Below, piece after piece: positions 11,401 to 18,703 of a stretch of 52,875 bases of DNA. Source of the DNA: a virus. The notes beneath the pieces were generated by a model. That model worked only from the letters and a program-made list of their open reading frames with translations, made no database searches and was not told the origin of the DNA. Location of the stretch: the IMG/VR virus record IMGVR_UViG_3300025093_000027, positions 1-52,875 of that record, one strand, 5' to 3'. Position 1 is the stretch's first letter. The number at the start of each line of letters is the position of its first letter. Made by a program: the position numbers and the translations under genes.

Positions 11401-13417
11401 ATCTAATGCTCCTTATTCGGGACATAATGTTATTGATGTAGCAAGAGGCACCTCAAGTGATTTTGATACTTATACAGGAACAACATCTCTACCCGCCATT
11501 GATGATGCTGGTGGAGATCCTTATGCTCAAACTGATTATAGATACATAGCACATAGAGGTCCATTAGTAGTCCATGGATGGGGTTATGACTTAGCTGGAA
11601 AACCAGTTCCAAACTCTGGTGGTGCAGACGTTGAAGATAGCTGGCAAGATAATTATGACGGGCTTGCCGATGGGTTTAAAGAGGGTTGGTTGCAAAATGA
11701 TAAATTGTGGCCTACTGCTCCAGTAGATTTAAGATATGATAGAAGAAGGGGTGTATGGACTACTCCACCTAGCTTTAGAATGTATAAGGTGACTGGTAGC
11801 CCCATATCTGCTGGTGCTAGCGGTCCAGTTGTAGTTTTAAATGCTAATGATGTGTATGATGCTAATGGTGATGTGATCAACACTAAAACTGTTAATGTTA
11901 CTAACATCACTGATAGTACGACACCATCTGGTCAGGATTACATGGCTTATTATGATAATGTTAATAATCAATATTGGCCTATCTTCCCCGGAAGTGGAGG
12001 AGGTGGTGGTGGATTAAGTGGTATCTGTATTGAGTTTGATGCACAGTATGAATGTGGTAATGTATCTAGTATTTCAGATATTCAACAAATTAAAATTGGT
12101 AATGGTATAGCTGCAATCGGTTATGAATCTGCTGCTTGTAATGGAACTAATCAATCTGGTGTGCAATTATCAACAATACATAAAGTATCAGCCCTAAATC
12201 TTTGTCTTCCTAGTGATACTACTAGTGCAGCGGCTACTCCACTAGATAGAAAAACTTTTGGAAACTTAGAATTTGGTAATGGTCTTGTTGTTTTAGAATA
12301 CAATGGAGAAGATGATGGTTCTCCTTCTGCTCCTGACGGTGCTGGTGCCGGTGGTAGTTTATGTGAGTATAAAATAGAAGCACCTTTATTGGTTACTGGT
12401 AGAAGAACTAGTGCATCACAGAGTGATCCAGCGTTTGGTCAGGGTTGCGTGCCTGCATCAGCATCAGATCAACCTAATTCTTTTTCTAAAGCAAAGACTT
12501 TTCACTTAGAGTTTGCTGGTGCTATAGCATTGTATAAAAAGCCTGTTGGAACCGCAGGCAATCTTGGTCCTAATTTAGATTTATGTGAAACTTTTGTAGC
12601 CAAAGTTTGCACTCCTACTATGTTTTATAAGAGTTGTGGTTTATCTTCAACAGTACTCGCTGCATCGACATATACTTCTGGACTAGCGGTTCATCAATAT
12701 GATGGTTTATTTTTTGAAGGTTTTCGTGCAGAGCCATTTCAGTCTTTAGCAGGTAGAAGCTTACTGATTCAGCATAGTCATCGAATTGAAGGCGGTTGTT
12801 CAACACATCCAGATGGCATTGGTCCTGTAGATCCGTCTATAAATCAAACTAATGGACGAAGGTTTCAAGACATACGGCTTAGTGAGGCATTTTTTGTAAA
12901 AGAGAGTTCATCACAAGGCTATCCTCCTCAACCGGGAAATTTTGGAACTTGCTTATTAGATCTACACATATGTGGAAAAACTGCCGATGTTGAGCTAGTA
13001 TGTGATGTCTCATGTAATAATAATGTTTTGACCAAGTTTACTCAGACTTTGAAATTTGAAGAAGGTGTTCTTCAAGACCCCGGAGAATGTGCTGGCAATA
13101 ATGTAACTCAAACAACCAGTATGAGTATGACTTATGCTAATAACGTAGACGCTGTTAGCAACTATACTTCTCCTGATAACATGTCAAGTGTAATTAGAGT
13201 TAATGCTTCTACATCTTCGTATACAGTAACATTGCCAGATGCTAGTACTATGATTGCCTATACAAATACAGTTATGAAAGTAGATAATACAGTCAATACA
13301 GTTACAGTTCAAGGTGCTGGTGGTGCAACTATTAATGGTGCTGCAAGTCAGACACTGACAAATCAGTATGAATCAATAACCGTTCATACAGATGGCACTA
13401 ACTGGTTTATAAACTAA
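8459..13417 (+). CDS. Large tail-tip / baseplate hub protein with fibre-like C-terminus
   Basis: 1652 residues behind a good AGGAG site. The first ~350 residues resemble a tail hub region (an opening SVLDFSATAGWNE segment followed by alternating strands). The middle is long and Tyr/Asn/Gly-rich. A run of six glycines at about residue 1180 (GSGGGGGGLSG) looks like a hinge before a separate Cys-containing C-terminal domain. The last ~80 residues (repeated TVT strands ending TDGTNWFIN) match the style of fibre or tail-needle C-termini in many phages. The gene overlaps the oppositely oriented gene at 13414 by four bases. Most likely it joins the tail tip to host recognition; which domain binds the host is inferred. 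Confidence 0.6.
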   Translation: MPPKNSCTPQSVFGGYTQTLFLGMSVLDFSATAGWNEQASTVTIKLVKDECAGPRDYFDDNFNWQTSVNFPAGDPGFNNAPIGSAAFFKVEDFEFAGIIQSFNITEDPGGFPILIVNLISPNILLDGAQVITDEYQGSVLSMPNVFNVYGWLESRTNNCPQIGGFGAPAGGFGNARRNERGIPWYFAKGALQVLLGGAETSDYSWHGGITYKQGLTAGKYGSIRSEGYVVDITDLPTTTDIYYRLTNGNYTLSELISEICKDGGYEYYVDLVPCKGGVTPPITNVIKIRTVSRRSQPALGEISTFITDQNTGPAGKIITQDSIGEELRNDSPNSAFIVGAKKKQTYEQTSASFITPFWGFNDSGGFNTASFTAGQWQITVDVRALNLSLNTTTGSNTITFSESALLAAMGYSQDAFLSWLQANEPSSNLSTYFFTNLSLNAPFDIKLGAALGKPAIDAARPAGQGSRDPQTTQAKDAQTFFSWLKSYGDQVYGKQWLVAVPWVCYTNDPETNQLLLSDEPSTDGAWPNTLTAVLGMTFPSSYTDFFADEQGKLQTIMRFNGAINTSLLSDEDYVTDGTNVWVKGEINEKWALLPSTFFGAQYAAALVTIPNRVTISPTLALSQTMYGGANFRVPSVGADFNPNANPGAVAGPAALPFFAPVSAALPVKSNTTTYGPWLATASSLIVNGHPFGGKVYYEQDDGLAPWEYGGFTFMNLGAAAKIDNSITNETVSERGSVTLAGYPEKTLGLAITDSPSLVASRVLQNGLYQGSNYYYVNTGGVSTKAAQITNIQVTVNGSAITTQYQISSFTPVFGRFTKDNAERVKQIGQQRLEFGRKVRAALAREARLAAGQRKAALQQFASMLNQSDSDSGASAYLTGKRLTNRSKNNYVVSNTLQGTSNTDDYDNSANVSMDGMQSPVQKRAGSSNLSKEVADPNNPTTSDQPNFSEAAPPPLNEYTPIRVSTDYLDFLATPASDVAQRSNAPYSGHNVIDVARGTSSDFDTYTGTTSLPAIDDAGGDPYAQTDYRYIAHRGPLVVHGWGYDLAGKPVPNSGGADVEDSWQDNYDGLADGFKEGWLQNDKLWPTAPVDLRYDRRRGVWTTPPSFRMYKVTGSPISAGASGPVVVLNANDVYDANGDVINTKTVNVTNITDSTTPSGQDYMAYYDNVNNQYWPIFPGSGGGGGGLSGICIEFDAQYECGNVSSISDIQQIKIGNGIAAIGYESAACNGTNQSGVQLSTIHKVSALNLCLPSDTTSAAATPLDRKTFGNLEFGNGLVVLEYNGEDDGSPSAPDGAGAGGSLCEYKIEAPLLVTGRRTSASQSDPAFGQGCVPASASDQPNSFSKAKTFHLEFAGAIALYKKPVGTAGNLGPNLDLCETFVAKVCTPTMFYKSCGLSSTVLAASTYTSGLAVHQYDGLFFEGFRAEPFQSLAGRSLLIQHSHRIEGGCSTHPDGIGPVDPSINQTNGRRFQDIRLSEAFFVKESSSQGYPPQPGNFGTCLLDLHICGKTADVELVCDVSCNNNVLTKFTQTLKFEEGVLQDPGECAGNNVTQTTSMSMTYANNVDAVSNYTSPDNMSSVIRVNASTSSYTVTLPDASTMIAYTNTVMKVDNTVNTVTVQGAGGATINGAASQTLTNQYESITVHTDGTNWFIN

Positions 13418-14166
13418 CATCCAGCAGCATTTCCTACTGCTGTTTTAGCTGTTGGGCAAGCTGTTTGATCAAATGTAATCTTGATAACCATCTCATCCCC
13501 TTGGGCACAGCAGTTACATCCACCGGGAAAACTTGGATTTTGTCTAGGAGAATCTACTAAAAAGTAAATCTCTAATGTGCCTTTGTTTGGGCATGAACTA
13601 CCTGTATCTTCTTCGCATGTAGTTGGCCCATATTCAGTGCCGCAATAATCAAATGTTCCAACTTGATTAATGTAGAAAAAAGTATCGTATCTTTCTTTAT
13701 TATCAGAATTGCTATCACAAGCTGAATTACTGTATTGCATTTGCAAGACCCACCTAGCACCATCACAGTTATTTAATGTGCTTTCGGCTGTGGTGCCGCC
13801 CGGATCTGCGGCACACCTTAATATAAGCCTTAGATTAACATTAGCACACTGTCCAGTGCTACCATTAATTCTAGGACTATTTGGGCTTGCCCACTCTAAA
13901 GCGTCTATACAATAATCTGAATCAGGTCCAAAAGATCCGGGGGACATGCATCCAGTTTTTGCATCAAACTCTCCAGCACTACTGCATGGGGTGGATGCTA
14001 AACATTGTTTATCAATAATCTCATATTTTAGACTATGTTCAGCGGACCAATAGATTTTGTCAGTGGGATAAAGCCAGTCACAACAACAAGTTTGTTCTCC
14101 ACATCCACAACACTCACAATATTCTGTTGTCGCATTTGGAATTTCATGCCCATCAACAATACCCAT
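13414..14166 (-). CDS. Cysteine-rich protein of unknown function
   Basis: 250 residues with 23 cysteines (about 9%), including clusters YCECCGCGEQTCCCDW near the N-terminus and GGCNCCAQG near the C-terminus. No signal peptide or membrane segment is visible. The Cys spacing suggests several small metal-binding or disulfide-stabilised knots separated by beta-like Ser/Gly/Asn-rich sequence similar in tone to the tail proteins opposite. It starts one base inside the stop of the upstream gene (TAATG coupling) and its stop overlaps that of the tail gene on the other strand. It could be a virion decoration or adhesin protein. No family was recognised. Confidence 0.7.
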   Translation of the reverse strand: MGIVDGHEIPNATTEYCECCGCGEQTCCCDWLYPTDKIYWSAEHSLKYEIIDKQCLASTPCSSAGEFDAKTGCMSPGSFGPDSDYCIDALEWASPNSPRINGSTGQCANVNLRLILRCAADPGGTTAESTLNNCDGARWVLQMQYSNSACDSNSDNKERYDTFFYINQVGTFDYCGTEYGPTTCEEDTGSSCPNKGTLEIYFLVDSPRQNPSFPGGCNCCAQGDEMVIKITFDQTACPTAKTAVGNAAGC

Positions 14167-14402
14167 TATTCACCCTTTTGCTCATCTGGATTTGGTTGTG
14201 ATGCTTGAGCTATTTCATTTAATAACTCCACACAAGACCTATTATGTTCCATCGCTTCAACGTGCTTGATGCCTTCCTCTACAAGATCACCATGCTCACC
14301 AACACCAACAGCATTAGTAAGATAAATATTCAAATTTGCCCTAGCTCTAAGAAACTTAGCATGGAAGTGTGCTTGTAGTGTGTTCAATAGATCTTCATTC
14401 AT
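14166..14402 (-). CDS. Small conserved-looking hypothetical protein
   Basis: 78 residues, mostly helical (ALQAHFHAKFLRARANLNIYL, then a segment with several His and Glu residues). No known motif. The start overlaps the stop of the upstream 79-residue gene by four bases and the stop overlaps the next start, so it is translated as part of the chain. Phage genomes often carry proteins of this type beside structural genes, but no function can be assigned. Confidence 0.65.
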   Translation of the reverse strand: MNEDLLNTLQAHFHAKFLRARANLNIYLTNAVGVGEHGDLVEEGIKHVEAMEHNRSCVELLNEIAQASQPNPDEQKGE

Positions 14403-14638
14403 TCCTTATTCTCCTTGTTAGAACTTAAAACCCCATTAAGAAACTTCTGTCTCTTTTTACATCCACATTCATCAATACCTAGCCATTTCTGTACTGTATC
14501 AGGTGTGATACCAAAAAGACCAAATACTTTAGAAACCTTATCGCCAATACCTTGGCTTTCTACAGAATCTGTAGCAGAGACACCTTCCTGTTCTAGTGCC
14601 TCCACTACTTCATCTAGTTTTTCCTCTTCATTAGACAT
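14399..14638 (-). CDS. Small protein with ECGCKKRQ(K)FLN-type C-terminus
   Basis: 79 residues. The ATG at 14638 is chosen over an upstream ATG at 14698 because the region 14639-14698 codes for another gene in a different frame, and the two overlap here in an 8-base ATGTCTAA junction. The N-terminal half is acidic. The C-terminal half holds a compact helix then ECGCKKRQKFLN, a Cys-Gly-Cys-Lys-Lys-Arg pattern that recurs in small phage proteins of unknown role. It is probably a small DNA- or metal-binding protein; this is inference. Confidence 0.65.
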   Translation of the reverse strand: MSNEEEKLDEVVEALEQEGVSATDSVESQGIGDKVSKVFGLFGITPDTVQKWLGIDECGCKKRQKFLNGVLSSNKENKE

Positions 14639-14912
14639 GCGATACCTTGCAATGATGTTTAAACTGTTTTTGCTTAATCCTTCTTGACTTATCATCAAGA
14701 GGTAAGTATTCTCCCTTATTCCACATTTTAAATCTATCTGATTTATCGTCTACTTGAGAGATACTCATACAACGACATGGAAACTCAACTTGAACTGTTT
14801 CATCAGTGTCAACATGGACAACCTGCCCAAAAGCAAACTGATGTCAGTCAAAGGCTGGGAATCCGGGTAGTGGTTCTCTAGTTCTATGAACCCAATCGCC
14901 AAGCTTTACCAT
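14631..14912 (-). pseudogene. 93-codon gene interrupted by an in-frame TGA at codon 23
   Basis: Starting from the ATG at 14912, one base after the stop of the upstream gene, the frame reads MVKLGDWVHRTREPLPGFPA..D, meets TGA at 14844-14846, and then continues in the same frame for 70 protein-like codons with segments GQVVHVDTDETVQVEFPCRC and MWNKGEYLPLDDKSRRIK, ending at TAA 14631. The downstream half is hydrophilic, well balanced and overlaps the next start by 8 bases as other genes here do, so the whole stretch looks like one gene. A tryptophan at the TGA would fit the context (FD-W-HQF). It may be a nonsense mutation, a mixed-population assembly position, or a read-through stop (TGA followed by C). 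Confidence 0.65.
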
Positions 14913-14913
14913 A

Positions 14914-15294
14914 TTAACTCTCCCGTTGAAAATTAAACCATCCATTATGAGGAAGATAACCGTAATGCTTTTCAGCATAAGCCTGCTCATTAGCACGCTG
15001 TTCTTGTTGCTTCTCAGAAAGCTGATCCCATCTAATCTTAGGATAGATAACACCACCTTTTTTAGCCCTACCAAAGATAACTTTAGCACGACATTCCTGA
15101 CAAACAACTTCTAACCAATCGTTTTCATCTTTGTCTAGTCTGCACACATACTTTGTATGCTCGCTACCACATTTGCCACACTTATTATGGTCAAAAACTT
15201 CTTGGACTCTAGCGATCTGTTTAAAGATTTCATACTCGCTATCGCCCTCTACTTCAAACGATACCTTACCGTCTGGACCTACAACTGCTTTCAT
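14914..15294 (-). CDS. Zinc-ribbon protein
   Basis: 126 residues. A four-cysteine zinc site is visible (CGKCGSE at about residues 39-45 and CQEC at about 70-73), flanked by an N-terminal strand region (PDGKVSFEVEG) and a basic/aromatic C-terminal helix (QAYAEKHYGYLPHNGWFNFQ). The layout suggests a nucleic-acid-binding or single-strand-binding accessory factor, but no family was recognised. It lies between a possible annealing protein gene and the TGA-interrupted gene. Confidence 0.7.
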   Translation of the reverse strand: MKAVVGPDGKVSFEVEGDSEYEIFKQIARVQEVFDHNKCGKCGSEHTKYVCRLDKDENDWLEVVCQECRAKVIFGRAKKGGVIYPKIRWDQLSEKQQEQRANEQAYAEKHYGYLPHNGWFNFQRES

Positions 15295-15306
15295 AATAAT
15301 GCTCCT

Positions 15307-16035
15307 TTAGAAAGAACTTTGCCAACTCGCATCATAACCTAAAAGTTCTTCTGGGATTGACTTTTCCCTTTGATAAGAAGTGATCTTATCCATCAGAACA
15401 GATGCTTCCAAGTTAGTCAATTGCTTTAAAGTCTTTGCATTATTATATACACTTTTGGTAACTTTTTCGACATTTAAATCATGTTTTCTGCAAACTGCAT
15501 TAATAGCCATAATTTGCTGATCATTAATGTGATCTTGTGCCGTAAGGACTTCTTCTTCACCAACCTGTGTCTGTGCTTCTTCAGCAGTAACAACACGAAG
15601 TTTCAATGCACGACGAAGAGCCTTTCCTTCTGCTCTGGTATCAGCGGTAGCAACAACGTGACGATTAAATGGATGAGGAACACCACGATAATCCACATCA
15701 ATACAAGCATCGCACTCTGCTAAAGTCCCTGTTTTGTATTTGCGAATCAATAATGTATGTCTTACAGTACATCTCAAGCCATTACCATCATGCTCTGTAT
15801 CAATGACATCGCTTTTAGATTTTACAATCTCACCATAGAACCTTTCGGTAAGTCTTCTTAAACCATCAGTGGTTGGATTACCTTGAACAAGTTCATTTTC
15901 GTATAGATTGTCAATCAGGAAATCATACCAACCTTCATCAGTTGGTTCTGGTGCTGCCATAGCTTCTTCAGAAATACCATACTCTTCTGCTTCACTAATC
16001 TCATCAATCATGCCTACAAAATCATCATTCTTCAT
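15307..16035 (-). CDS. Possible single-strand annealing / recombination protein
   Basis: 242 residues. The central segment ATADTRAEGKALRRALKL resembles the A-(E/D)TRA-GRALR-AL signature common to phage annealing proteins of the Rad52/ERF-like groups. The C-terminal part (AINAVCRKHDLNVEKV and a Gln-Leu-Thr-Asn-Leu-Glu-Ala helix) is like the small helical tails of such proteins. The N-terminus is acidic. The gene overlaps the upstream endonuclease gene by four bases. The call rests on one motif and phage context; a profile search against RecT/Rad52/ERF/Sak families would settle it. Confidence 0.35.
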   Translation of the reverse strand: MKNDDFVGMIDEISEAEEYGISEEAMAAPEPTDEGWYDFLIDNLYENELVQGNPTTDGLRRLTERFYGEIVKSKSDVIDTEHDGNGLRCTVRHTLLIRKYKTGTLAECDACIDVDYRGVPHPFNRHVVATADTRAEGKALRRALKLRVVTAEEAQTQVGEEEVLTAQDHINDQQIMAINAVCRKHDLNVEKVTKSVYNNAKTLKQLTNLEASVLMDKITSYQREKSIPEELLGYDASWQSSF

Positions 16036-16790
16036 AGTTCAAAGTACCTTTCATTTTCAGGTGGATAACTTTTCTCAATCCTATTTAACAAGTCTAATAA
16101 ACTATCTAGGGTATCTCTCATAACCTTTTGTGATAGTCTTTTAGTCTGTTTTACTCTAACCATAACCATTCCTTGTCGTAATACTAGACCATCCTTTTGC
16201 ATATCAGATAGTTGATTACGAGCGAGATTCTCATGACCCCATACTGGCTCAAAATGTGAAGGTCCATCAACTTCAATAACAGTTTTTAAATCTGGAACAT
16301 ACAAGTCGATTTCCAACTCTGAGTTTTGCAACCAATGGGTCTTATGAAATTCTACCCTGAAACCCTCACTAATCAAGGCTTCAAGTAAAAATTTTTCCAT
16401 CTTTGAACCAGTTTTAGCAGCATGACGAATAGCATCGCCTGCCTTTTGTAGAAACACAGATTTCTCTTCTAGTGTTTTTTTATTCCATGACTCCTTACCA
16501 ATCAAAGACCTTTGTAATCTTTCCTCATTAGATAGATTATCCCATACCTTTGCTTGTGACTCGCTAATCTTGAGTTTAGTTTTCTCAGACCTTTTCTTAC
16601 CTTTAGTAGGATGTGCTGCTATACCTTGCTTTAATGCATTCTTTTGTGCTGCACTTTTATCCTTCATCTCGCACCCATTCTTTATAAGGATACGACGAAT
16701 CTTATTAGGATAAGTATCAAACTCTTTAGCTATTTCGTATGTACTTTTATTCTGATTCTTGTACATATCTATAATCTGATTTTCATTCAT
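16032..16790 (-). CDS. Free-standing mobile endonuclease (NUMOD3-like repeats plus Vsr/DUF559-type nuclease)
   Basis: 252 residues with three parts: an N-terminal helix-turn-helix (STYEIAKEFDTYPNKIRRIL), a NUMOD3-like DNA-binding segment at about residues 60-80 (GKKRSEKTKLKISESQ), and a C-terminal PD-(D/E)XK-type domain with ELEIDLYVPDLKTVIEVDG and a following His (residues ~140-160), as in Vsr-like/DUF559 nucleases and the EDxHD homing endonucleases. Such enzymes cut a specific site and copy themselves into intron- or gene-free relatives. It overlaps its neighbours by 8 and 4 bases, so it is embedded in the operon rather than in an intron. Confidence 0.75.
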   Translation of the reverse strand: MNENQIIDMYKNQNKSTYEIAKEFDTYPNKIRRILIKNGCEMKDKSAAQKNALKQGIAAHPTKGKKRSEKTKLKISESQAKVWDNLSNEERLQRSLIGKESWNKKTLEEKSVFLQKAGDAIRHAAKTGSKMEKFLLEALISEGFRVEFHKTHWLQNSELEIDLYVPDLKTVIEVDGPSHFEPVWGHENLARNQLSDMQKDGLVLRQGMVMVRVKQTKRLSQKVMRDTLDSLLDLLNRIEKSYPPENERYFEL

Positions 16791-17214
16791 CTGCTATTTG
16801 CCTCAAAACATTTACATCCCAATTGCTCATGATGTAGTTGACTTTCTTGTTACTAATTTCTTCTATAAGTTTCACTTGATTTGGATTCTCTACAATAATT
16901 TCAGTATTAGGATGAAGTAGCGTATTCTTCATAATTCTGTAGGTCATCCTTTGAGCATTATTCCACTCATAGTTTCTCACATAATAAAATCTCTTTTTAC
17001 AATACCCTAGATGGGGTAGTTGTTGAGACAATCTAAAACTAGAGGTAATAATTTTTCCATTAAAGTGAAATGCCTCGTATCTTTGCAATACGTTTGTTTT
17101 GACATCAGGAATCAAAGCTCCAGCGAATATGTGACATAGATGATCTTTCGCAAGTTCTTCAACGCTCGCCAGCATCTGCCTGTCTTTACCACCATCTGTT
17201 AAAAATCCTATCAT
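16783..17214 (-). CDS. Unknown protein of the glycosyltransferase cluster
   Basis: 143 residues, mixed alpha/beta, no membrane segment. It opens MIGFLTDGGKD, which resembles a nucleotide- or sugar-binding beta-strand/loop, and its end (NYIMSNWDVNVLRQIADE) is Rossmann-like. It overlaps the upstream gene by four bases. Because every upstream neighbour up to 21.1 kb is sugar-related, a role in glycan synthesis or modification is likely, but no family was recognised. Confidence 0.6.
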   Translation of the reverse strand: MIGFLTDGGKDRQMLASVEELAKDHLCHIFAGALIPDVKTNVLQRYEAFHFNGKIITSSFRLSQQLPHLGYCKKRFYYVRNYEWNNAQRMTYRIMKNTLLHPNTEIIVENPNQVKLIEEISNKKVNYIMSNWDVNVLRQIADE

Positions 17215-17993
17215 TGTACTATCTCCTGAATAATGCTATTTATCATTGCAGCTTGCTGACTGAATCCTAGCTGTGTTAGCATGTCTGCCACATAAGTAAA
17301 GTTGTTCTTCTGTTTAAATTCATCAATCACTATTTGTAGATCATTTTTCATCTTATCAGTTACGCCAGATGCTAGTAAATCATCCATACATTCCATTAGA
17401 GATGTTATACCAGTAAAGGTCTGTAATACTAAGTTATCTTTGCAATAACTGATAGGGTATGTACCCAGAGCAGCACTTCTTTGTGCATCTTCAACATTAA
17501 ATACTATAGATACTTTAGATTTGTTTAGGATCTCAAACATGTCTACATCTGAAATCATACCAAGATATCTAGGCGAATTAATTTTGACTGGCCCATAGGC
17601 TTTTACATTATAGTTTTCACATAAGAATGATGCCAAGAATACATGATCGGGATTCTCACAAAAAACTGAGATGTCTGTTTTTTCAACATCTTCTTTAAAT
17701 CCAAAAGTTTCAAGACTAGCTCTAGGAACATCTGTCTCCACAGGAATACTAATGTCTGCTTTATCGCTCTCACCTAAAGAGATAATCTTTAAGCCGTTTT
17801 GATCACGGTAAGCTTCGACGATACCATTGATATACTGTTTCTCCACAATTAATAAGTCTGGGCCATAATCGTTTAAAGCCTTAGCTATTTGGCTCATGTC
17901 TTGGACAGATGCGATTGGTCCAAGTCTACTGATTACCTTAGTTAAATCACTAGATGCATTGTATTGCATCCCGCCTTGTATTAGTACTTTCAT
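17211..17993 (-). CDS. Putative glycosyltransferase-like (CgeB-type) protein
   Basis: 260 residues. The N-terminal half is a Rossmann-like domain (GPDLLIVEKQYINGIVEAYR). The second half has YNVKAYGPVKIN, then FEILNKSKVSIVFNVEDAQRS, followed by a Gly-Ile-Thr-Ser segment, an arrangement like the acceptor/donor half of CgeB-type glycosyltransferases, in which a short helix precedes the sugar-nucleotide site. The typical E-x7-E motif is not obvious, so activity is uncertain. The gene overlaps its upstream neighbour by one base (TAATG). Confidence 0.45.
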   Translation of the reverse strand: MKVLIQGGMQYNASSDLTKVISRLGPIASVQDMSQIAKALNDYGPDLLIVEKQYINGIVEAYRDQNGLKIISLGESDKADISIPVETDVPRASLETFGFKEDVEKTDISVFCENPDHVFLASFLCENYNVKAYGPVKINSPRYLGMISDVDMFEILNKSKVSIVFNVEDAQRSAALGTYPISYCKDNLVLQTFTGITSLMECMDDLLASGVTDKMKNDLQIVIDEFKQKNNFTYVADMLTQLGFSQQAAMINSIIQEIVQ

Positions 17994-18703
17994 TAAATAA
18001 ACTCCTGTGCTTTTTGTAAATCCTTAGATGTATCTATGTCCATTATTTTTATGTCATCATTTTTGATACATTTAAATTTTCCACCACTATTTATTACATC
18101 GTTAATTACTTCAAAACAAAATTTCTTATCGGTCTGCTTAGACCAAACAAATTTTTTAAAAAGTGTCAATTCTCTGCTTGTTAGATACATTACATGTCCC
18201 CATTTATTAGGGAGGTCAAACATCATATACTCTAAATTCCCAGCATTGTTTATGTTGCACCCGACTTCATTATCTGACATGTGATCTGAAATAAGTACAC
18301 AAGAATGGTTATAGTCTATAGACTCTAATGCTTTTTCATTTAATAATAAATCGCCAAAGATAATCAATACATGATCGTTTTCTTTTATAGCTCTCAAGCC
18401 CATTCCAATACTTCTAACTACATTACTTTCATAGTATCTTTCATTTTCTATTTTAATTATATTATCTGGAGAATTGTTCATTAGGCGATCTGAATCGAAT
18501 CCAGTAACAAGAACAATCTCTTTGTTTGGTATAGAATCATTTATAAGATTAAGTTGTAGACTTATCAATGAATTATTTTTTATGTTTAATAAAGATTTGC
18601 AACCATAAGACTTCATCCTTCTTCCTATACCGGCAGACGGTATAATGACATGCACTAACATTTCATTGAGATTTTGACGGATTGGTTTTATGTGCTTCTT
18701 CAT
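17993..18703 (-). CDS. Sugar-phosphate nucleotidyltransferase (NTP-transferase fold)
   Basis: 236 residues. The signature loop HVIIPSAGIGRRMKSYGCKS (residues ~18-37) matches the G-x-G-x-R...K nucleotide-binding motif of NTP transferases that activate sugars or small alcohols as NDP derivatives. A metal-binding Asp follows in LIIFGDLLLNE (about residue 117), and a second Asp occurs in IMDIDTSKDL near the end. Length fits the short MobA/choline-phosphate cytidylyltransferase-like members. A 4-base overlap with the upstream stop supports the annotated ATG. It would supply the donor for the glycosyltransferases beside it. The sugar cannot be read from the sequence. Confidence 0.75.
   Translation of the reverse strand: MKKHIKPIRQNLNEMLVHVIIPSAGIGRRMKSYGCKSLLNIKNNSLISLQLNLINDSIPNKEIVLVTGFDSDRLMNNSPDNIIKIENERYYESNVVRSIGMGLRAIKENDHVLIIFGDLLLNEKALESIDYNHSCVLISDHMSDNEVGCNINNAGNLEYMMFDLPNKWGHVMYLTSRELTLFKKFVWSKQTDKKFCFEVINDVINSGGKFKCIKNDDIKIMDIDTSKDLQKAQEFI

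Noticed and set aside
14631-14912. Alternative genetic code with TGA as tryptophan
   Set aside because: Many genes here end in TGA within ATGA overlaps followed by sensible starts, so TGA is a stop in this genome.
14844-15107. Open frame giving an 87-residue protein across 14844-15107
   Set aside because: It is a shadow of the zinc-ribbon gene in another frame; only its last 22 codons (from 14912) belong to a real gene.
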